Of a DNA stretch of 64,000 bases, positions 10,141 through 18,163 are shown one piece after another; the stretch's first letter is position 1; each line of letters starts with the position of its first letter. Origin of the DNA: Apilactobacillus kunkeei DSM 12361 = ATCC 700308 (GTDB lineage Bacteria > Bacillota > Bacilli > Lactobacillales > Lactobacillaceae). The stretch is from NCBI RefSeq assembly GCF_001281265.1, contig NZ_JXDB01000007.1, positions 62,001 to 126,000 of the forward strand, given 5' to 3'. The notes beneath the pieces are model-generated. The model made no database searches. It had not been told where the DNA came from and was given only the letters and a program-made list of their open reading frames with translations. Position numbers and translations under genes: made by a program.

Positions 10141-10578
10141 ATGAAGAAATACAGTGAAGAAGAATTAAGAAGTAGATTAACTGACGAACAATACGAAGTT
10201 ACTCAAAATGCCGGTACAGAAATGCCATTTTCAAACGAATATGATGACTTTTTTGAAGATGGCTTATACGTAGATATTGTATCAGGTGAACCTTTATTCA
10301 CTTCAAAAGATAAATACAACTCTGGATGTGGTTGGCCAGCATTTACCAAGCCAATTGAACAAAGCAGCATTAAGAGTAATTTAGATACCTCACATGGTAT
10401 GGTAAGAAACGAAGTAAGAAGTAGCGAAGCTAACTCACACTTAGGTCACGTCTTTCCTGATGGTCCTAAAGATAAGGGTGGATTGAGATACTGCATTAAC
10501 TCAGCATCATTAAGATTCATTCCAGTTAATAAGTTAGAAGAAGAAGGCTACGGCCAATACGCTGCAGAATTTAAATAG
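10141..10578 (+). CDS. msrB: Peptide-methionine (R)-S-oxide reductase MsrB
   Basis: A 145-aa repair enzyme reducing methionine-R-sulfoxide. Motifs are [25 protein letters not shown] and the active-site Cys in [11 protein letters not shown]. No zinc-binding CxxC pairs are present. The ATG at 10141 is chosen because AAAGGAG precedes it and the protein then has the usual MsrB length; the frame extends upstream without another supported start. msrA follows 17 bp later. Confidence 0.95.
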   Translation: MKKYSEEELRSRLTDEQYEVTQNAGTEMPFSNEYDDFFEDGLYVDIVSGEPLFTSKDKYNSGCGWPAFTKPIEQSSIKSNLDTSHGMVRNEVRSSEANSHLGHVFPDGPKDKGGLRYCINSASLRFIPVNKLEEEGYGQYAAEFK

Positions 10579-10595
10579 GAAGGGAGATTTGTTTT

Positions 10596-11117
10596 ATGAG
10601 TAAAGATACAGCTATTTTCGCAGGAGGATGTTTCTGGTGCATGGTTGAACCATTTGACCAACAACCAGGAATTGAAAGTGTTATCTCAGGTTACACAGGA
10701 GGACACGTTGCAAACCCCACATACGAACAAGTATGTAGCCATACAACAGGCCATACTGAGGCCGTTGAAATTACATTTGATCCTGAAGTCATTTCATACA
10801 AGGATTTAGTCGAAATTTACTGGAGACAAACAGATCCAACTGATGCTTCTGGTCAATTCCAAGACAGAGGTGACAGTTATCGTCCCGTTATCTTTGTTAA
10901 CAGTGAAGAACAAAGAAAAGTTGCTGAAGAATCCAAGAAGCAACTAGCTGAAAGCGGTATGTTTGATGAACCAATCGTTACATCAATCGAAGATGCTAAA
11001 CCATTCTATCCAGCTGAAGACTATCACCAAGATTTCTACAAGAAGAACCCATTAAGAGCTCAAATTGAAGAATTAGGTGGCCGTCAACAATTTAAGGATA
11101 CAAAGTGGGCTAAATAA
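10596..11117 (+). CDS. msrA: Peptide-methionine (S)-S-oxide reductase MsrA
   Basis: A 173-aa enzyme reducing methionine-S-sulfoxide. The catalytic Cys lies in [12 protein letters not shown] near residue 12. [17 protein letters not shown] and [13 protein letters not shown] are further family signatures, with [10 protein letters not shown] near the C-terminus. It is cotranscribed with msrB and covers the opposite stereoisomer. A strong terminator follows. Confidence 0.97.
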   Translation: MSKDTAIFAGGCFWCMVEPFDQQPGIESVISGYTGGHVANPTYEQVCSHTTGHTEAVEITFDPEVISYKDLVEIYWRQTDPTDASGQFQDRGDSYRPVIFVNSEEQRKVAEESKKQLAESGMFDEPIVTSIEDAKPFYPAEDYHQDFYKKNPLRAQIEELGGRQQFKDTKWAK

Positions 11118-11121
11118 TAAT

Positions 11122-11156
11122 AAAAAGGTTCCCAGCATATGCTAGGAACCTTTTTT
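11122..11156. terminator. Bidirectional terminator between msrA and the nuclease gene
   Basis: AAAAGGTTCC pairs with GGAACCTTTT. A further AGCATATGCT palindrome in the loop extends the stem, and T-runs flank both sides of the convergent genes. Confidence 0.85.
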
Positions 11157-11158
11157 AA

Positions 11159-12133
11159 TTAATACTTATGTCTGTAATAATGGCTACGTGAATGGTATTG
11201 GTGATGTTCTGATTCTTTCTTGTATTCTTTACGATACTTTCTTTCGTAGTGCTTTTTAATTTCGTGATGAACGACACCTGCTACAACGGCATCTCTTACG
11301 TAATGATGCTTCTTGTATGAGTTACGGCGATTATTGAACGATGGTGAGTTTTCAGGTGTAGGGACCTTAATCTCGTTATTTATCTTGGATCTACCGGTTG
11401 AATAGTTGAATTCAACACCAGGTTGAACATTGAAGATGTAAACGTTAAAGTTTAGACTTCCATCAGTTGAAATGGCTTGCATATGAACACCACGAGCCAT
11501 TAATTCATTTCCTCTAAAAATAGGGGTAACTTGGAAAATAACCTTTTTATCTTTTCTAAGTGCTTCTCTGACTTGTGATTCATAAATAGTTTGTAGTTTT
11601 TGATTACTGAATGCAGTTTGGGTAAATAGGTTCTTCAAATTATTTTGATCACCAGATTGTACTGATGGTTCATATTTACCATTTATACTGATTCCTTTAG
11701 ATAAACTGTAGGCAATTTCATGGCCACGATTGATAATAGCATCATTGTTCACGAACTTTTGGTGCCATCCAGTTGGTTGAACCACTTGTCTGGTTCTTAG
11801 ACTGTCATTTGCAATATTACGTTTTTCTAGGTAGGCAGTATTACCTTCAGATGTTCTGTTTAAGGAATCTAGATTAGTGTATTCTACGTGATTGTATTTC
11901 CAATCAGATGATTTTAAGTTAGATGCATCATTATTCACGGTCAAGATTGCTGATGTGTTATTTTGATAGTTTAGTGACGCTAAATCATTTGTATTCGTAT
12001 TTGGCAAATCTTTGGTAACGTCTGATGATTTGCTACTCTTGGTAGCGGTGTTTCCGTTACTATTATTTGCACATCCACTTAGGACTAATGACAGTCCAAT
12101 AGTAAGAGTGGCCATTATTTTAGTATACTTCAA
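11159..12133 (-). CDS. DNA/RNA non-specific endonuclease, lipoprotein (EndA-like)
   Basis: A 324-aa secreted nuclease. The signal peptide ends in a lipobox LSGC (Cys21), predicting membrane anchoring. A low-complexity Ser/Asn/Thr linker precedes the beta-beta-alpha-Me nuclease domain. The catalytic His138 sits in NRGHEIAYSLS, where most relatives have DRGH. GDQNNLKNLFTQTAFSNQ supplies the metal-binding Asn. The last 55 residues are rich in His, Lys, Arg and Tyr, suggesting nucleic-acid or surface binding. The start is TTG, eight bases after AGGAGG. It resembles the DNA-entry nucleases of competence systems, but no com genes are nearby. Confidence 0.88.
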   Translation of the reverse strand: MKYTKIMATLTIGLSLVLSGCANNSNGNTATKSSKSSDVTKDLPNTNTNDLASLNYQNNTSAILTVNNDASNLKSSDWKYNHVEYTNLDSLNRTSEGNTAYLEKRNIANDSLRTRQVVQPTGWHQKFVNNDAIINRGHEIAYSLSKGISINGKYEPSVQSGDQNNLKNLFTQTAFSNQKLQTIYESQVREALRKDKKVIFQVTPIFRGNELMARGVHMQAISTDGSLNFNVYIFNVQPGVEFNYSTGRSKINNEIKVPTPENSPSFNNRRNSYKKHHYVRDAVVAGVVHHEIKKHYERKYRKEYKKESEHHQYHSRSHYYRHKY

Positions 12134-12206
12134 TTAAAAATCCTCCTAATAAACCTATGTATGATAAAATAGTTGTCTAAAGTTAAATACGTAAGGAATG
12201 TTATTT

Positions 12207-12752
12207 TTGGCGCTAAGAAAAACGCATGTTGCTTCAGCAGAAGCAGTAATGATAGGTTATGCCATTTCGACTAATCAACCGTTACCAATTATCATAACTG
12301 AGGCAATTGGTGTGTGGATAGGGAGTCAACTTCCTGATATTGATCAAAGACAAACTAGAGTAAATAAGAAAACCGGTTTAGAAACATCCGTTTTGACCTT
12401 ATGGGGTCATCGAACCTGGTCACACAGTATTTGGATACCAGTCTTCCTATTTATTTTAGCACGCTACAGCTCTAATAGCCCAATCCTAAATGGAATAAGT
12501 TTCTATGAATATAAAGTGATGGGATACTTTTATTTTACGTTGGTTTTGGGATACTTCTTACATGAACTATTAGATTCTTTTTCGGTTGAAGGGATTAGAT
12601 GGTTGTATCCATTAGGAAATCGTAAGATCATACGTAAGAAGGGCATATTTATATATAAGGTTCATAGTATGAAAGAAATTATAATTAGATATGTTTCTGT
12701 TACTATAGTGGTGATGGAATTGATTTTCTACTTATATAAAAACTTAAAATAA
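12207..12752 (+). CDS. YdjM-family membrane-bound metal-dependent hydrolase
   Basis: A protein of about 181 aa. Motifs are KTHVASAEAVM near the N-terminus, SQLPDIDQRQT, HRTWSHSIW and YFLHELLDSFSVEGIRW, placed between hydrophobic helices. These Asp/His motifs define the YdjM (DUF457-like) group, whose substrate is not established. I place the start at TTG 12207, nine bases after AAGGA. An ATG at 12198 lies directly against that AAGGA and is a less likely start. The gene is divergent from the nuclease gene. Confidence 0.82.
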   Translation: MALRKTHVASAEAVMIGYAISTNQPLPIIITEAIGVWIGSQLPDIDQRQTRVNKKTGLETSVLTLWGHRTWSHSIWIPVFLFILARYSSNSPILNGISFYEYKVMGYFYFTLVLGYFLHELLDSFSVEGIRWLYPLGNRKIIRKKGIFIYKVHSMKEIIIRYVSVTIVVMELIFYLYKNLK

Positions 12753-12783
12753 AAAGGGGTGCATCAAAGATGCATCCCTTTAT
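12752..12783. terminator. Bidirectional terminator between the ydjM-like gene and rqcH
   Basis: AAAGGGGTGCATC and GATGCATCCCTTT pair around a 3-nt loop with A/T flanks, between convergent genes. Confidence 0.85.
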
Positions 12784-14492
12784 TTATTTTCTCTTAATTG
12801 ATCAACGAATTCTTTACTTGGTGTTACAAAGAGGGTCTTTTGACCTTCATAAATAACAAATCCAGGCTTAGAACCATTTGGTTTTCTGATTTTTTTAACT
12901 TGAACATAGTCAACGGGAACGGTTGCTGAATCTCTTGCTTTAGAGAAGTAGGCGGCAAGCATTGCAGCAGTTTCGATGGTTTCATCATCAGGATTGAAGT
13001 CCTTGATGATAACGTGAGAACCGTGAATCTTTTGTGTATGCAACCAAGTATCTCTCTTATCAGCATCTTTCATTGTTAACTTATCGTTTTGAAGGTTATT
13101 CTTACCAACAAGAATGTGAATGCCTTTATCAGTAATAAATTCTTCAGGTTTACTAATCTTAGTATTCTTATTTTTATTCTTTGTATTACGATTGTTGTGA
13201 TGCTTTAAATATCCTTCGTTTTTTAGTTCGACTTTGATGTCGTCTAAATCGGATGGGTTGGCAATCTCAATTTGTGAAAGGATGTTTTCAAAGTAGTCAA
13301 TTTCATCATTGGTCTTCTTTAATTGTTCAGTCACAAATGAGACAGCATTCTTTTCCTTTTGATAACGTTTAAAGTACTTTTGCGCATTTTCTGAAGGACT
13401 TAACTGATTAGAAATACTAATGTCGATTTCGTTTCCATTATCATAGAAATTAGGAAGAGCAATTTTAGTCATTCCTTTTTGAATCTTGTATAGGTATGTT
13501 GTTAGAATTTCACCCTTAATACGATATTCATCGGCATACTTAGTATTATCCAAGGTCTTTTCAAGTTTCTTTTTCTTGTTTTTATTCTTCTTTAATTCAC
13601 TTCTAGCAACCTTAATTAATTGGCCACCTTGTTCGCGAACACGGTCCAATCTAGCTTTTGTTTCGTAGAAGTTATCTAGCAATTCGCTTAATGTATCAAA
13701 CTGAATGTTATTTTCTTCAAACGGATAGACATTAAAACTATTATTCTTACCATGTTCAATCATGGTTGGTACTGGATTGTTGAAGTGATCAAAGAAATTA
13801 TCAAACTTATCTTTGACAGCACCATCTTGATGCATTGCTTGAGCAAGATATAATGATGTGTCTTTACCTAGTCCTTGGATTCTCTTACGTAGTTCTGATG
13901 ATAGAACCTCTTGGTTAGGGAATTCCTTAGTTAAGTCTTCAATTTTTTGATAATCAACGTTTTCATTAAATGGATTAACCATGTCTTGGTTTGGTGGGGT
14001 GATGTATGTGTCACCAGGCAAGATAGTTCTGTATCTATTCTTATCTGCACCAATTCGTTTGATTGCATCGATAATTCGCATATCATCTTGTGTATCTACT
14101 AAGATGATATTACTGTGTCTGGCCATGATTTCAACGACTAAACGCATTTCCTTTAAATCACCAATTTCGTTTCTAGTTGTGAAATGAAAAATCATTACAC
14201 GGTCATTATCAATCTGGGATACTTTCTTTAAAACTGATCCACTAAGATGTTTTCTTAATGTCATTGTGAAAGTAGTTGGTGTGTGCGGATTAACGTATGG
14301 AATTTTTGAAACTTGCACACGCGCATAATTAGGATTGGCTGAAATTAAAATAGGGTAGTTTTCATGGTTTGAACGAACTGTTAAAACAATTTCGTTATCA
14401 TAAGGTTGATTAATTTTGGATACTCGACCACCTGAAACTAATCGATTTAATTCACCAGTCATTGCATGAGTAAATGATCCATCAAATGACAT
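12780..14492 (-). CDS. rqcH: RqcH, ribosome-associated quality-control NFACT protein
   Basis: A 570-aa homologue of eukaryotic Rqc2/NEMF. Family knowledge: it binds stalled 50S-peptidyl-tRNA and adds C-terminal alanine tails. The NFACT-N domain contains Asp97-Arg98 (IDNDRVMIF), the pair reported as functionally essential in Bacillus subtilis RqcH. A Lys-rich coiled coil lies near 280-400 and the NFACT-R domain includes TWLHTQKIHGSHVIIKD. Older annotations call it a fibronectin-binding protein. It appears monocistronic. A small RqcP partner is not in this window. Confidence 0.93.
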   Translation of the reverse strand: MSFDGSFTHAMTGELNRLVSGGRVSKINQPYDNEIVLTVRSNHENYPILISANPNYARVQVSKIPYVNPHTPTTFTMTLRKHLSGSVLKKVSQIDNDRVMIFHFTTRNEIGDLKEMRLVVEIMARHSNIILVDTQDDMRIIDAIKRIGADKNRYRTILPGDTYITPPNQDMVNPFNENVDYQKIEDLTKEFPNQEVLSSELRKRIQGLGKDTSLYLAQAMHQDGAVKDKFDNFFDHFNNPVPTMIEHGKNNSFNVYPFEENNIQFDTLSELLDNFYETKARLDRVREQGGQLIKVARSELKKNKNKKKKLEKTLDNTKYADEYRIKGEILTTYLYKIQKGMTKIALPNFYDNGNEIDISISNQLSPSENAQKYFKRYQKEKNAVSFVTEQLKKTNDEIDYFENILSQIEIANPSDLDDIKVELKNEGYLKHHNNRNTKNKNKNTKISKPEEFITDKGIHILVGKNNLQNDKLTMKDADKRDTWLHTQKIHGSHVIIKDFNPDDETIETAAMLAAYFSKARDSATVPVDYVQVKKIRKPNGSKPGFVIYEGQKTLFVTPSKEFVDQLRENK

Positions 14493-14649
14493 TATCTCAT
14501 CTCTCTTTCGTACAAAGTATTATCTTCTAGTATAACTGATATGCAAGCAAATTAGCAAAAATAACAGAGTTCTCATGATATAAATATGTTTTAATGTTAT
14601 AATTTTATTTATAAATAATCGTATGTATTATGAAAAAGGATGAAAGATA

Positions 14650-15519
14650 ATGAAAATTGCAATCGTAACAGATAGTACTTCTTATTTATCAAAAGAAGAA
14701 CAAGAAAAATATGGAATTCATATTGTTCATATGCCTGTAATGATTGATGGTAAAAGCTATGAAGAAGGCAGCAACATCTCAACAGATGAATTCTATGAAA
14801 AACTAAAAAACTCACAATCATTCCCAAGTACATCACAACCACCAATGGGTGAGTTGATTAACTTGTATGATTCATTGGCTGATGAAGGTTACGACACTGT
14901 AATCAGTATTCATTTAGCAAGTACCATTTCGGGTTTTTACAATTCATTGTCAGCACTTGCACCAACCATTGAAAACATTAAAGTAATTCCTTATAACTCA
15001 AAGATTACCGTAAAACTAATGGGTAACTTGGCAATCGAAGCTGCAAGGAAGGTACAATCGGGGGCTAGCGTCGATGAAATCATTGAACATTTAGACCACG
15101 TTAGAGATACAATTGATGAAGTATTCGTTGTTGATGACCTACAAAACCTTGTAAGAGGTGGAAGACTATCAAATGCTTCAGCATTCCTTGGAAGCTTACT
15201 TAAAATTAAGCCATTACTAACTTTCGATAAGAAGAGTAATGAAATTGTGGCTTTTGAAAAGGTAAGATCTCGTAAGAAGGCACTTAAACGTACTGAGGCA
15301 ATTTTCAAAGAAGCTGCTTCTAAGGTTGATTATCCATTAAAAGCGATTGTTATTAATGGTAATGATCCAGAAGCTGGACATGAATGGAAAGAAAATATTC
15401 AACAATTATATCCAAATATGAGTATTGAAGAAAGTTACTTTGGTCCTGTTATTGGTACCCATTTAGGTAACAAATCTCTTGCTCTAGCTTGGATGATTGA
15501 TACTGACAAAAAGGACTAG
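14650..15519 (+). CDS. DegV family fatty-acid-binding protein
   Basis: A 289-aa protein of the DegV/FakB type, which binds fatty acids for phosphorylation by FakA. Signatures are AIVTDSTSYLS at the N-terminus, SQPPMGE near residue 60, ISIHLASTISGFYNS near 85-100, and DDLQNLVRGGRLSN. The ATG follows AAGGATGAAAG. No fakA gene is in the window. The stop codon lies inside the stem of its terminator. Confidence 0.93.
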   Translation: MKIAIVTDSTSYLSKEEQEKYGIHIVHMPVMIDGKSYEEGSNISTDEFYEKLKNSQSFPSTSQPPMGELINLYDSLADEGYDTVISIHLASTISGFYNSLSALAPTIENIKVIPYNSKITVKLMGNLAIEAARKVQSGASVDEIIEHLDHVRDTIDEVFVVDDLQNLVRGGRLSNASAFLGSLLKIKPLLTFDKKSNEIVAFEKVRSRKKALKRTEAIFKEAASKVDYPLKAIVINGNDPEAGHEWKENIQQLYPNMSIEESYFGPVIGTHLGNKSLALAWMIDTDKKD

Positions 15520-15538
15520 TTTATGCTAGTTCTTTTTT
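15507..15538 (+). terminator. Intrinsic terminator overlapping the degV stop codon
   Basis: AAGGACTAG (15511-15519) pairs with CTAGTTCTT (15526-15534), followed by a T-run. The TAG stop is within the 5' arm. Confidence 0.7.
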
Positions 15539-15548
15539 ATTATTAAAA

Positions 15549-15583
15549 AATAATTAGAAAATACATTGCTTTTTCTAATTATT
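15549..15583. repeat. Perfect 13-bp inverted repeat upstream of the PanE-like gene
   Basis: AATAATTAGAAAA is mirrored by TTTTCTAATTATT around a 9-nt loop, 45 bp before the next start codon. It lacks a T-run typical of a terminator. It may be an operator or a leader hairpin. Confidence 0.45.
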
Positions 15584-15627
15584 AGTTCTATACTCATAGC
15601 AACTTATAAAGATATGAGGTGTTGTTT

Positions 15628-16584
15628 ATGAAATACGGGATTATTGGAGCAGGAGCAATGGGATACAGGTATGGTGTTTTATTGCAAGAGAATACTGGCG
15701 TGGAAGTAGATTTCATCGAAACCTGGGAACCTAACATTGAGAAGGTAAAGGAACAAGGTGGTGTTTACGTTTCACGTGACCACGAAAATAAACATTTAGT
15801 GCCGATTAATATCTTTTACCCAGAAGATTATAAAGGACATCCAGATGTTTGGATTATCTTCAAAAAACAAATGCAACTAGAAGAAGAACTTAAGCGAGAT
15901 AGTGCTGCTGGAATCTTTCATGATGATCAATATGCTTTTTCTGCAATGAATGGAATGGGTCATTTTGACAAGATTGAAAAGTATTTTGATAAAGATAAAA
16001 TTGTTTGTGGAACTGCAATGATTGCGACCGTCTTAAATGGACCTGGTGATGTTGACTTCATGGGACCAGTAAACGGTGAAGCAATGCATTTAGCACCATA
16101 CAATGATAAAGAACCTGATGAAACTGTTAAGGCTCTATTTAATGACTTAAAAGAAGCGAAATTAGGACCAATCATGGCCGATAATTGGATTAATATGTGT
16201 ATGACAAAAGTAGTGTTCAATGCTGTTGTTAATACTCTTTGTACAATGTTTGAAGTCCAAATGGGACAATTCATTCAATATCCCAAAGCACCTGAAATGG
16301 CTCGTCAATTATTTAACGAATCCTTTGATGCATGTGAAAGAGCAGGTATTTATATGGATGAAACAAGAGATGAACAAGTTCAATCAGTTATTGATACTAG
16401 TCACACTCTAAAATATCATTATCCTTCAATGTATCAAGACTTCTCGAAAGGTAGAGAAACAGAAGTTGATTACATTAATGGATATATTGCCAAATTAGGT
16501 AGAGAAAACGACTATGTATGTCGTACTCATGAATTTGTAGTAAATCAAGTTCATTTGGTTGAACAAATGAGACAATTCAAATGA
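15628..16584 (+). CDS. Ketopantoate reductase (PanE/ApbA) family protein
   Basis: A 318-aa NADPH-dependent reductase family protein. The Rossmann motif GIIGAGAMGYRYG is at the N-terminus, MNGMGHFDKIEKYF lies mid-protein, and the C-terminal helical domain contains MTKVVFNAVVNTLC with the expected catalytic Lys and Asn. The ATG at 15628 follows TGAGGTG; two upstream in-frame codons (GTG, TTG) overlap that ribosome-binding site. It could be PanE of pantothenate synthesis or a paralogous 2-oxoacid reductase. No other pan genes are adjacent, so I do not assign a symbol. Confidence 0.85.
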   Translation: MKYGIIGAGAMGYRYGVLLQENTGVEVDFIETWEPNIEKVKEQGGVYVSRDHENKHLVPINIFYPEDYKGHPDVWIIFKKQMQLEEELKRDSAAGIFHDDQYAFSAMNGMGHFDKIEKYFDKDKIVCGTAMIATVLNGPGDVDFMGPVNGEAMHLAPYNDKEPDETVKALFNDLKEAKLGPIMADNWINMCMTKVVFNAVVNTLCTMFEVQMGQFIQYPKAPEMARQLFNESFDACERAGIYMDETRDEQVQSVIDTSHTLKYHYPSMYQDFSKGRETEVDYINGYIAKLGRENDYVCRTHEFVVNQVHLVEQMRQFK

Positions 16585-16649
16585 TCACACACAAAATATA
16601 ATTGTTTTGTAATTATAAAAATGATAATATTATGTTGTAACAAAAATTT

Positions 16650-16743
16650 GGGAGTAGGTAGTTATGCGTAAAGTGCAGACGGAACGGAATGTGAACGTTT
16701 GACGAAAACTTAGGTTGCGATGTAACTGCCGCATTCGCCACAA
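16650..16743 (+). promoter_or_regulatory. Tetrahydrofolate (THF) riboswitch aptamer
   Basis: The segment begins GGGAGTAGGTAG, continues through GCGTAAAGTGC, GGAATGTGAACG and TTTGACGAAA, and ends CTGCCGCATTCGCCAC. The order and sequence of these blocks match my recollection of the folT-type THF riboswitch consensus (GGAG.GUAG, GCGU.AAGUG, GGGAUG, GACGAA, CCGCAUUCGC-like end). The folate transporter gene downstream supports the assignment. A covariance-model search would confirm it. Confidence 0.8.
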
Positions 16744-16770
16744 CTTTTTATAATATCAACTTTTTATAAT
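16741..16770. repeat. Tandem direct repeat in the folT leader
   Basis: CAACTTTTTATAAT occurs perfectly at 16741-16754 and 16757-16770, a 16-bp offset. It lies between the THF aptamer and the hairpin preceding the ribosome-binding site. Confidence 0.7.
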
Positions 16771-16776
16771 TATATG

Positions 16777-16796
16777 AGTGGCAGCTCCACTAGGAG
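16777..16796 (+). promoter_or_regulatory. Hairpin adjoining the folT Shine-Dalgarno sequence (riboswitch expression platform)
   Basis: AGTGG (16777-16781) pairs with CCACT (16787-16791), immediately followed by AGGAG (16792-16796). The CTCC in the loop and 3' arm (16785-16788) could alternatively pair with GGAG, so the ribosome-binding site may switch states. This suggests translational control. It is a pairing inference, not folded computationally. Confidence 0.5.
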
Positions 16797-16806
16797 ATGT
16801 CTTTTG

Positions 16807-17352
16807 ATGAATGTTTCAACTTTATTCAGGGTTCCACGTATTAACGTTAGGGACGCCGCTACAATTGCTATTTTAATGGCAATGACTTATGTTTTAGGAA
16901 GAGTCGGTATACATACACCAATCGTTGTATTTACTTTCTCATTCTTAGCTACTGCTGTATTGGCTTCAATGTATGGACCAATCATAGCAGGAATCGTAGG
17001 TGGGGTATATGACGTATTCGTTACAATCTTAAGCGGTCAAATGTATTTGCCTGGATTTACAGTGTCAGCTGTTTTATCAGCTTTCATTTTTGGTTTATTT
17101 TTATACAAAAATGAAAAGTTCAGTCCATGGAAAGCCATTTTAGCTCAGTTGGTCATCACATTATTAGTAAATACTTTATTGAATACTCTATGGTTATCAA
17201 TGTCAACATTGACAGCCGGATACAGTTTCAAGGTATTCTTAATGACTAGATTGATCAAACAACTTATTACAACACCAATCCAAATGGTGCTTCTAGTAGT
17301 TGTGCTAGGCAATCCAATTATGCAAAAGTTGATAAAATCTCGTTGGAAATAA
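16807..17352 (+). CDS. folT: ECF transporter S component for folate, FolT
   Basis: A 181-aa membrane protein with about six helices. It has the RDAATIAILMAMTYVLGR start typical of ECF S components and the region FTFSFLATAVLASMYGPIIAG. It would bind folate and dock on a shared EcfAA'T energising module encoded elsewhere. The ATG at 16807 is favoured because GGAG lies ten bases upstream. An in-frame ATG at 16774 would place the riboswitch hairpin inside the coding region. The upstream THF aptamer supports the folate assignment. Confidence 0.88.
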   Translation: MNVSTLFRVPRINVRDAATIAILMAMTYVLGRVGIHTPIVVFTFSFLATAVLASMYGPIIAGIVGGVYDVFVTILSGQMYLPGFTVSAVLSAFIFGLFLYKNEKFSPWKAILAQLVITLLVNTLLNTLWLSMSTLTAGYSFKVFLMTRLIKQLITTPIQMVLLVVVLGNPIMQKLIKSRWK

Positions 17353-17372
17353 TTTAGATTTGGAGTGTAATT

Positions 17373-17843
17373 ATGAGCACTATCTACGATTACCAGTTAA
17401 CTGAAATGAATGGTCAATCCATCAATTTCGGTGATTTAAAGGGTAAAGTTATCTTAATAGTTAATACAGCTAGCAAGTGTGGTCTTGCTGGACAATTAAA
17501 AGATTTACAATACTTATATGATAAGTACAAGAATCAAGGACTTGTCTTAGTTGGTGTACCATCCAATCAATTCCACATGGAATTAAATAGTGATGAAAAG
17601 ACCAGCGAATACTGTCAATTACATTATGGGGTTACATTTCCAATGGCTAAACAAGCAAAGGTAAATGGCAAAGATGAATTACCATTATTTACATACTTGA
17701 AGTCAGTATCTGGTAAAGGTCGTATTAAATTTAATTACACCAAATTCTTGATTAATAAGAATGGTGAATTCGTAAAACGTTACTCACCATTAAAGAATCC
17801 ACGTAAAATTGAACAAGATATTATCAATGAACTAGATCAATAA
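17373..17843 (+). CDS. Glutathione peroxidase family protein with altered catalytic tetrad
   Basis: A 156-aa thioredoxin-fold peroxidase of the BsaA/GPx group. The peroxidatic Cys36 is in NTASKCGLAGQ. Two usual tetrad residues look replaced: the NQFGxQEP motif reads NQFHMELNS (Glu at the Gln position) and WNFTKF reads FNYTKF (Phe120 for Trp; Asn121 retained). Cys81 in EYCQLHYGVTFP could serve as resolving Cys. The ATG follows TTTGGAG. The family is sure; peroxidase activity is uncertain. A terminator follows. Confidence 0.87.
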   Translation: MSTIYDYQLTEMNGQSINFGDLKGKVILIVNTASKCGLAGQLKDLQYLYDKYKNQGLVLVGVPSNQFHMELNSDEKTSEYCQLHYGVTFPMAKQAKVNGKDELPLFTYLKSVSGKGRIKFNYTKFLINKNGEFVKRYSPLKNPRKIEQDIINELDQ

Positions 17844-17845
17844 CT

Positions 17846-17873
17846 AAAAGCATCCGTTTCGGGTGCTTTTTTG
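17846..17873 (+). terminator. Intrinsic terminator after the gpx-like gene
   Basis: AAAAGCATCCG pairs with CGGGTGCTTTT around a 3-nt loop (one T-G pair), followed by a T-run. Confidence 0.85.
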
Positions 17874-17900
17874 TATAGATAAATCAATCATATACTAATG

Positions 17901-17929
17901 TTTACATGAATCATGATAAATATTATCAT
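17901..17929 (+). promoter_or_regulatory. Promoter with overlapping Fur-like operator
   Basis: The -35 TTTACA (17901-17906) and -10 TATCAT (17924-17929) are separated by 17 bp. TGATAAATATTATCA (17914-17928) overlaps the -10 and matches the 7-1-7 Fur consensus TGATAATnATTATCA at 13 of 14 positions. It drives the small split ORF at 17971. The regulator is inferred; MntR- or Zur-like proteins remain possible. Confidence 0.55.
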
Positions 17930-17970
17930 CCAGAACGCATTTATGAACACCATAAAAGAGGAAAATAATT

Positions 17971-18129
17971 ATGATTGATTATGGATCAAGCTATGTAATA
18001 CAAGGTTTAATTGCATTAATTTCTAAAGCATTATACTTATGATTTATAACGACAGCTGTGGTATTGATCATAGTTATAGCAATGTTATTTGTCAGAAATT
18101 ACTTACGCGTACTAAAAGGAGAATATTAA
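17971..18129 (+). pseudogene. Small membrane-peptide gene interrupted by an in-frame TGA
   Basis: ATG at 17971 follows GAGGAAAA and begins a 23-residue peptide ending at TGA (18040-18042). The same frame continues for 28 more codons to TAA at 18127, encoding a strongly hydrophobic helix and a basic tail (FVRNYLRVLKGEY). If TGA replaced TGG (Trp), the product would be a 52-aa single-helix membrane peptide. A promoter upstream and a good terminator at 18140 show a complete transcription unit. I recognise no family. Options are a recent nonsense mutation, a functional 23-aa peptide, or stop-codon readthrough. It is too small to rule out chance. Confidence 0.45.
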
Positions 18130-18139
18130 ATATAATAGT

Positions 18140-18163
18140 AGCATCCAAAAAGGATGCTTTTTT
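18140..18163 (+). terminator. Intrinsic terminator after the split small ORF
   Basis: AGCATCC pairs with GGATGCT around a 5-nt A loop, followed by six T residues. Confidence 0.85.

Noticed and set aside
17971-18129. Selenocysteine at the TGA of the small ORF
   Set aside because: No selenocysteine machinery or SECIS-like hairpin is visible, and Lactobacillaceae are not known to use it. A TGG-to-TGA change is simpler.
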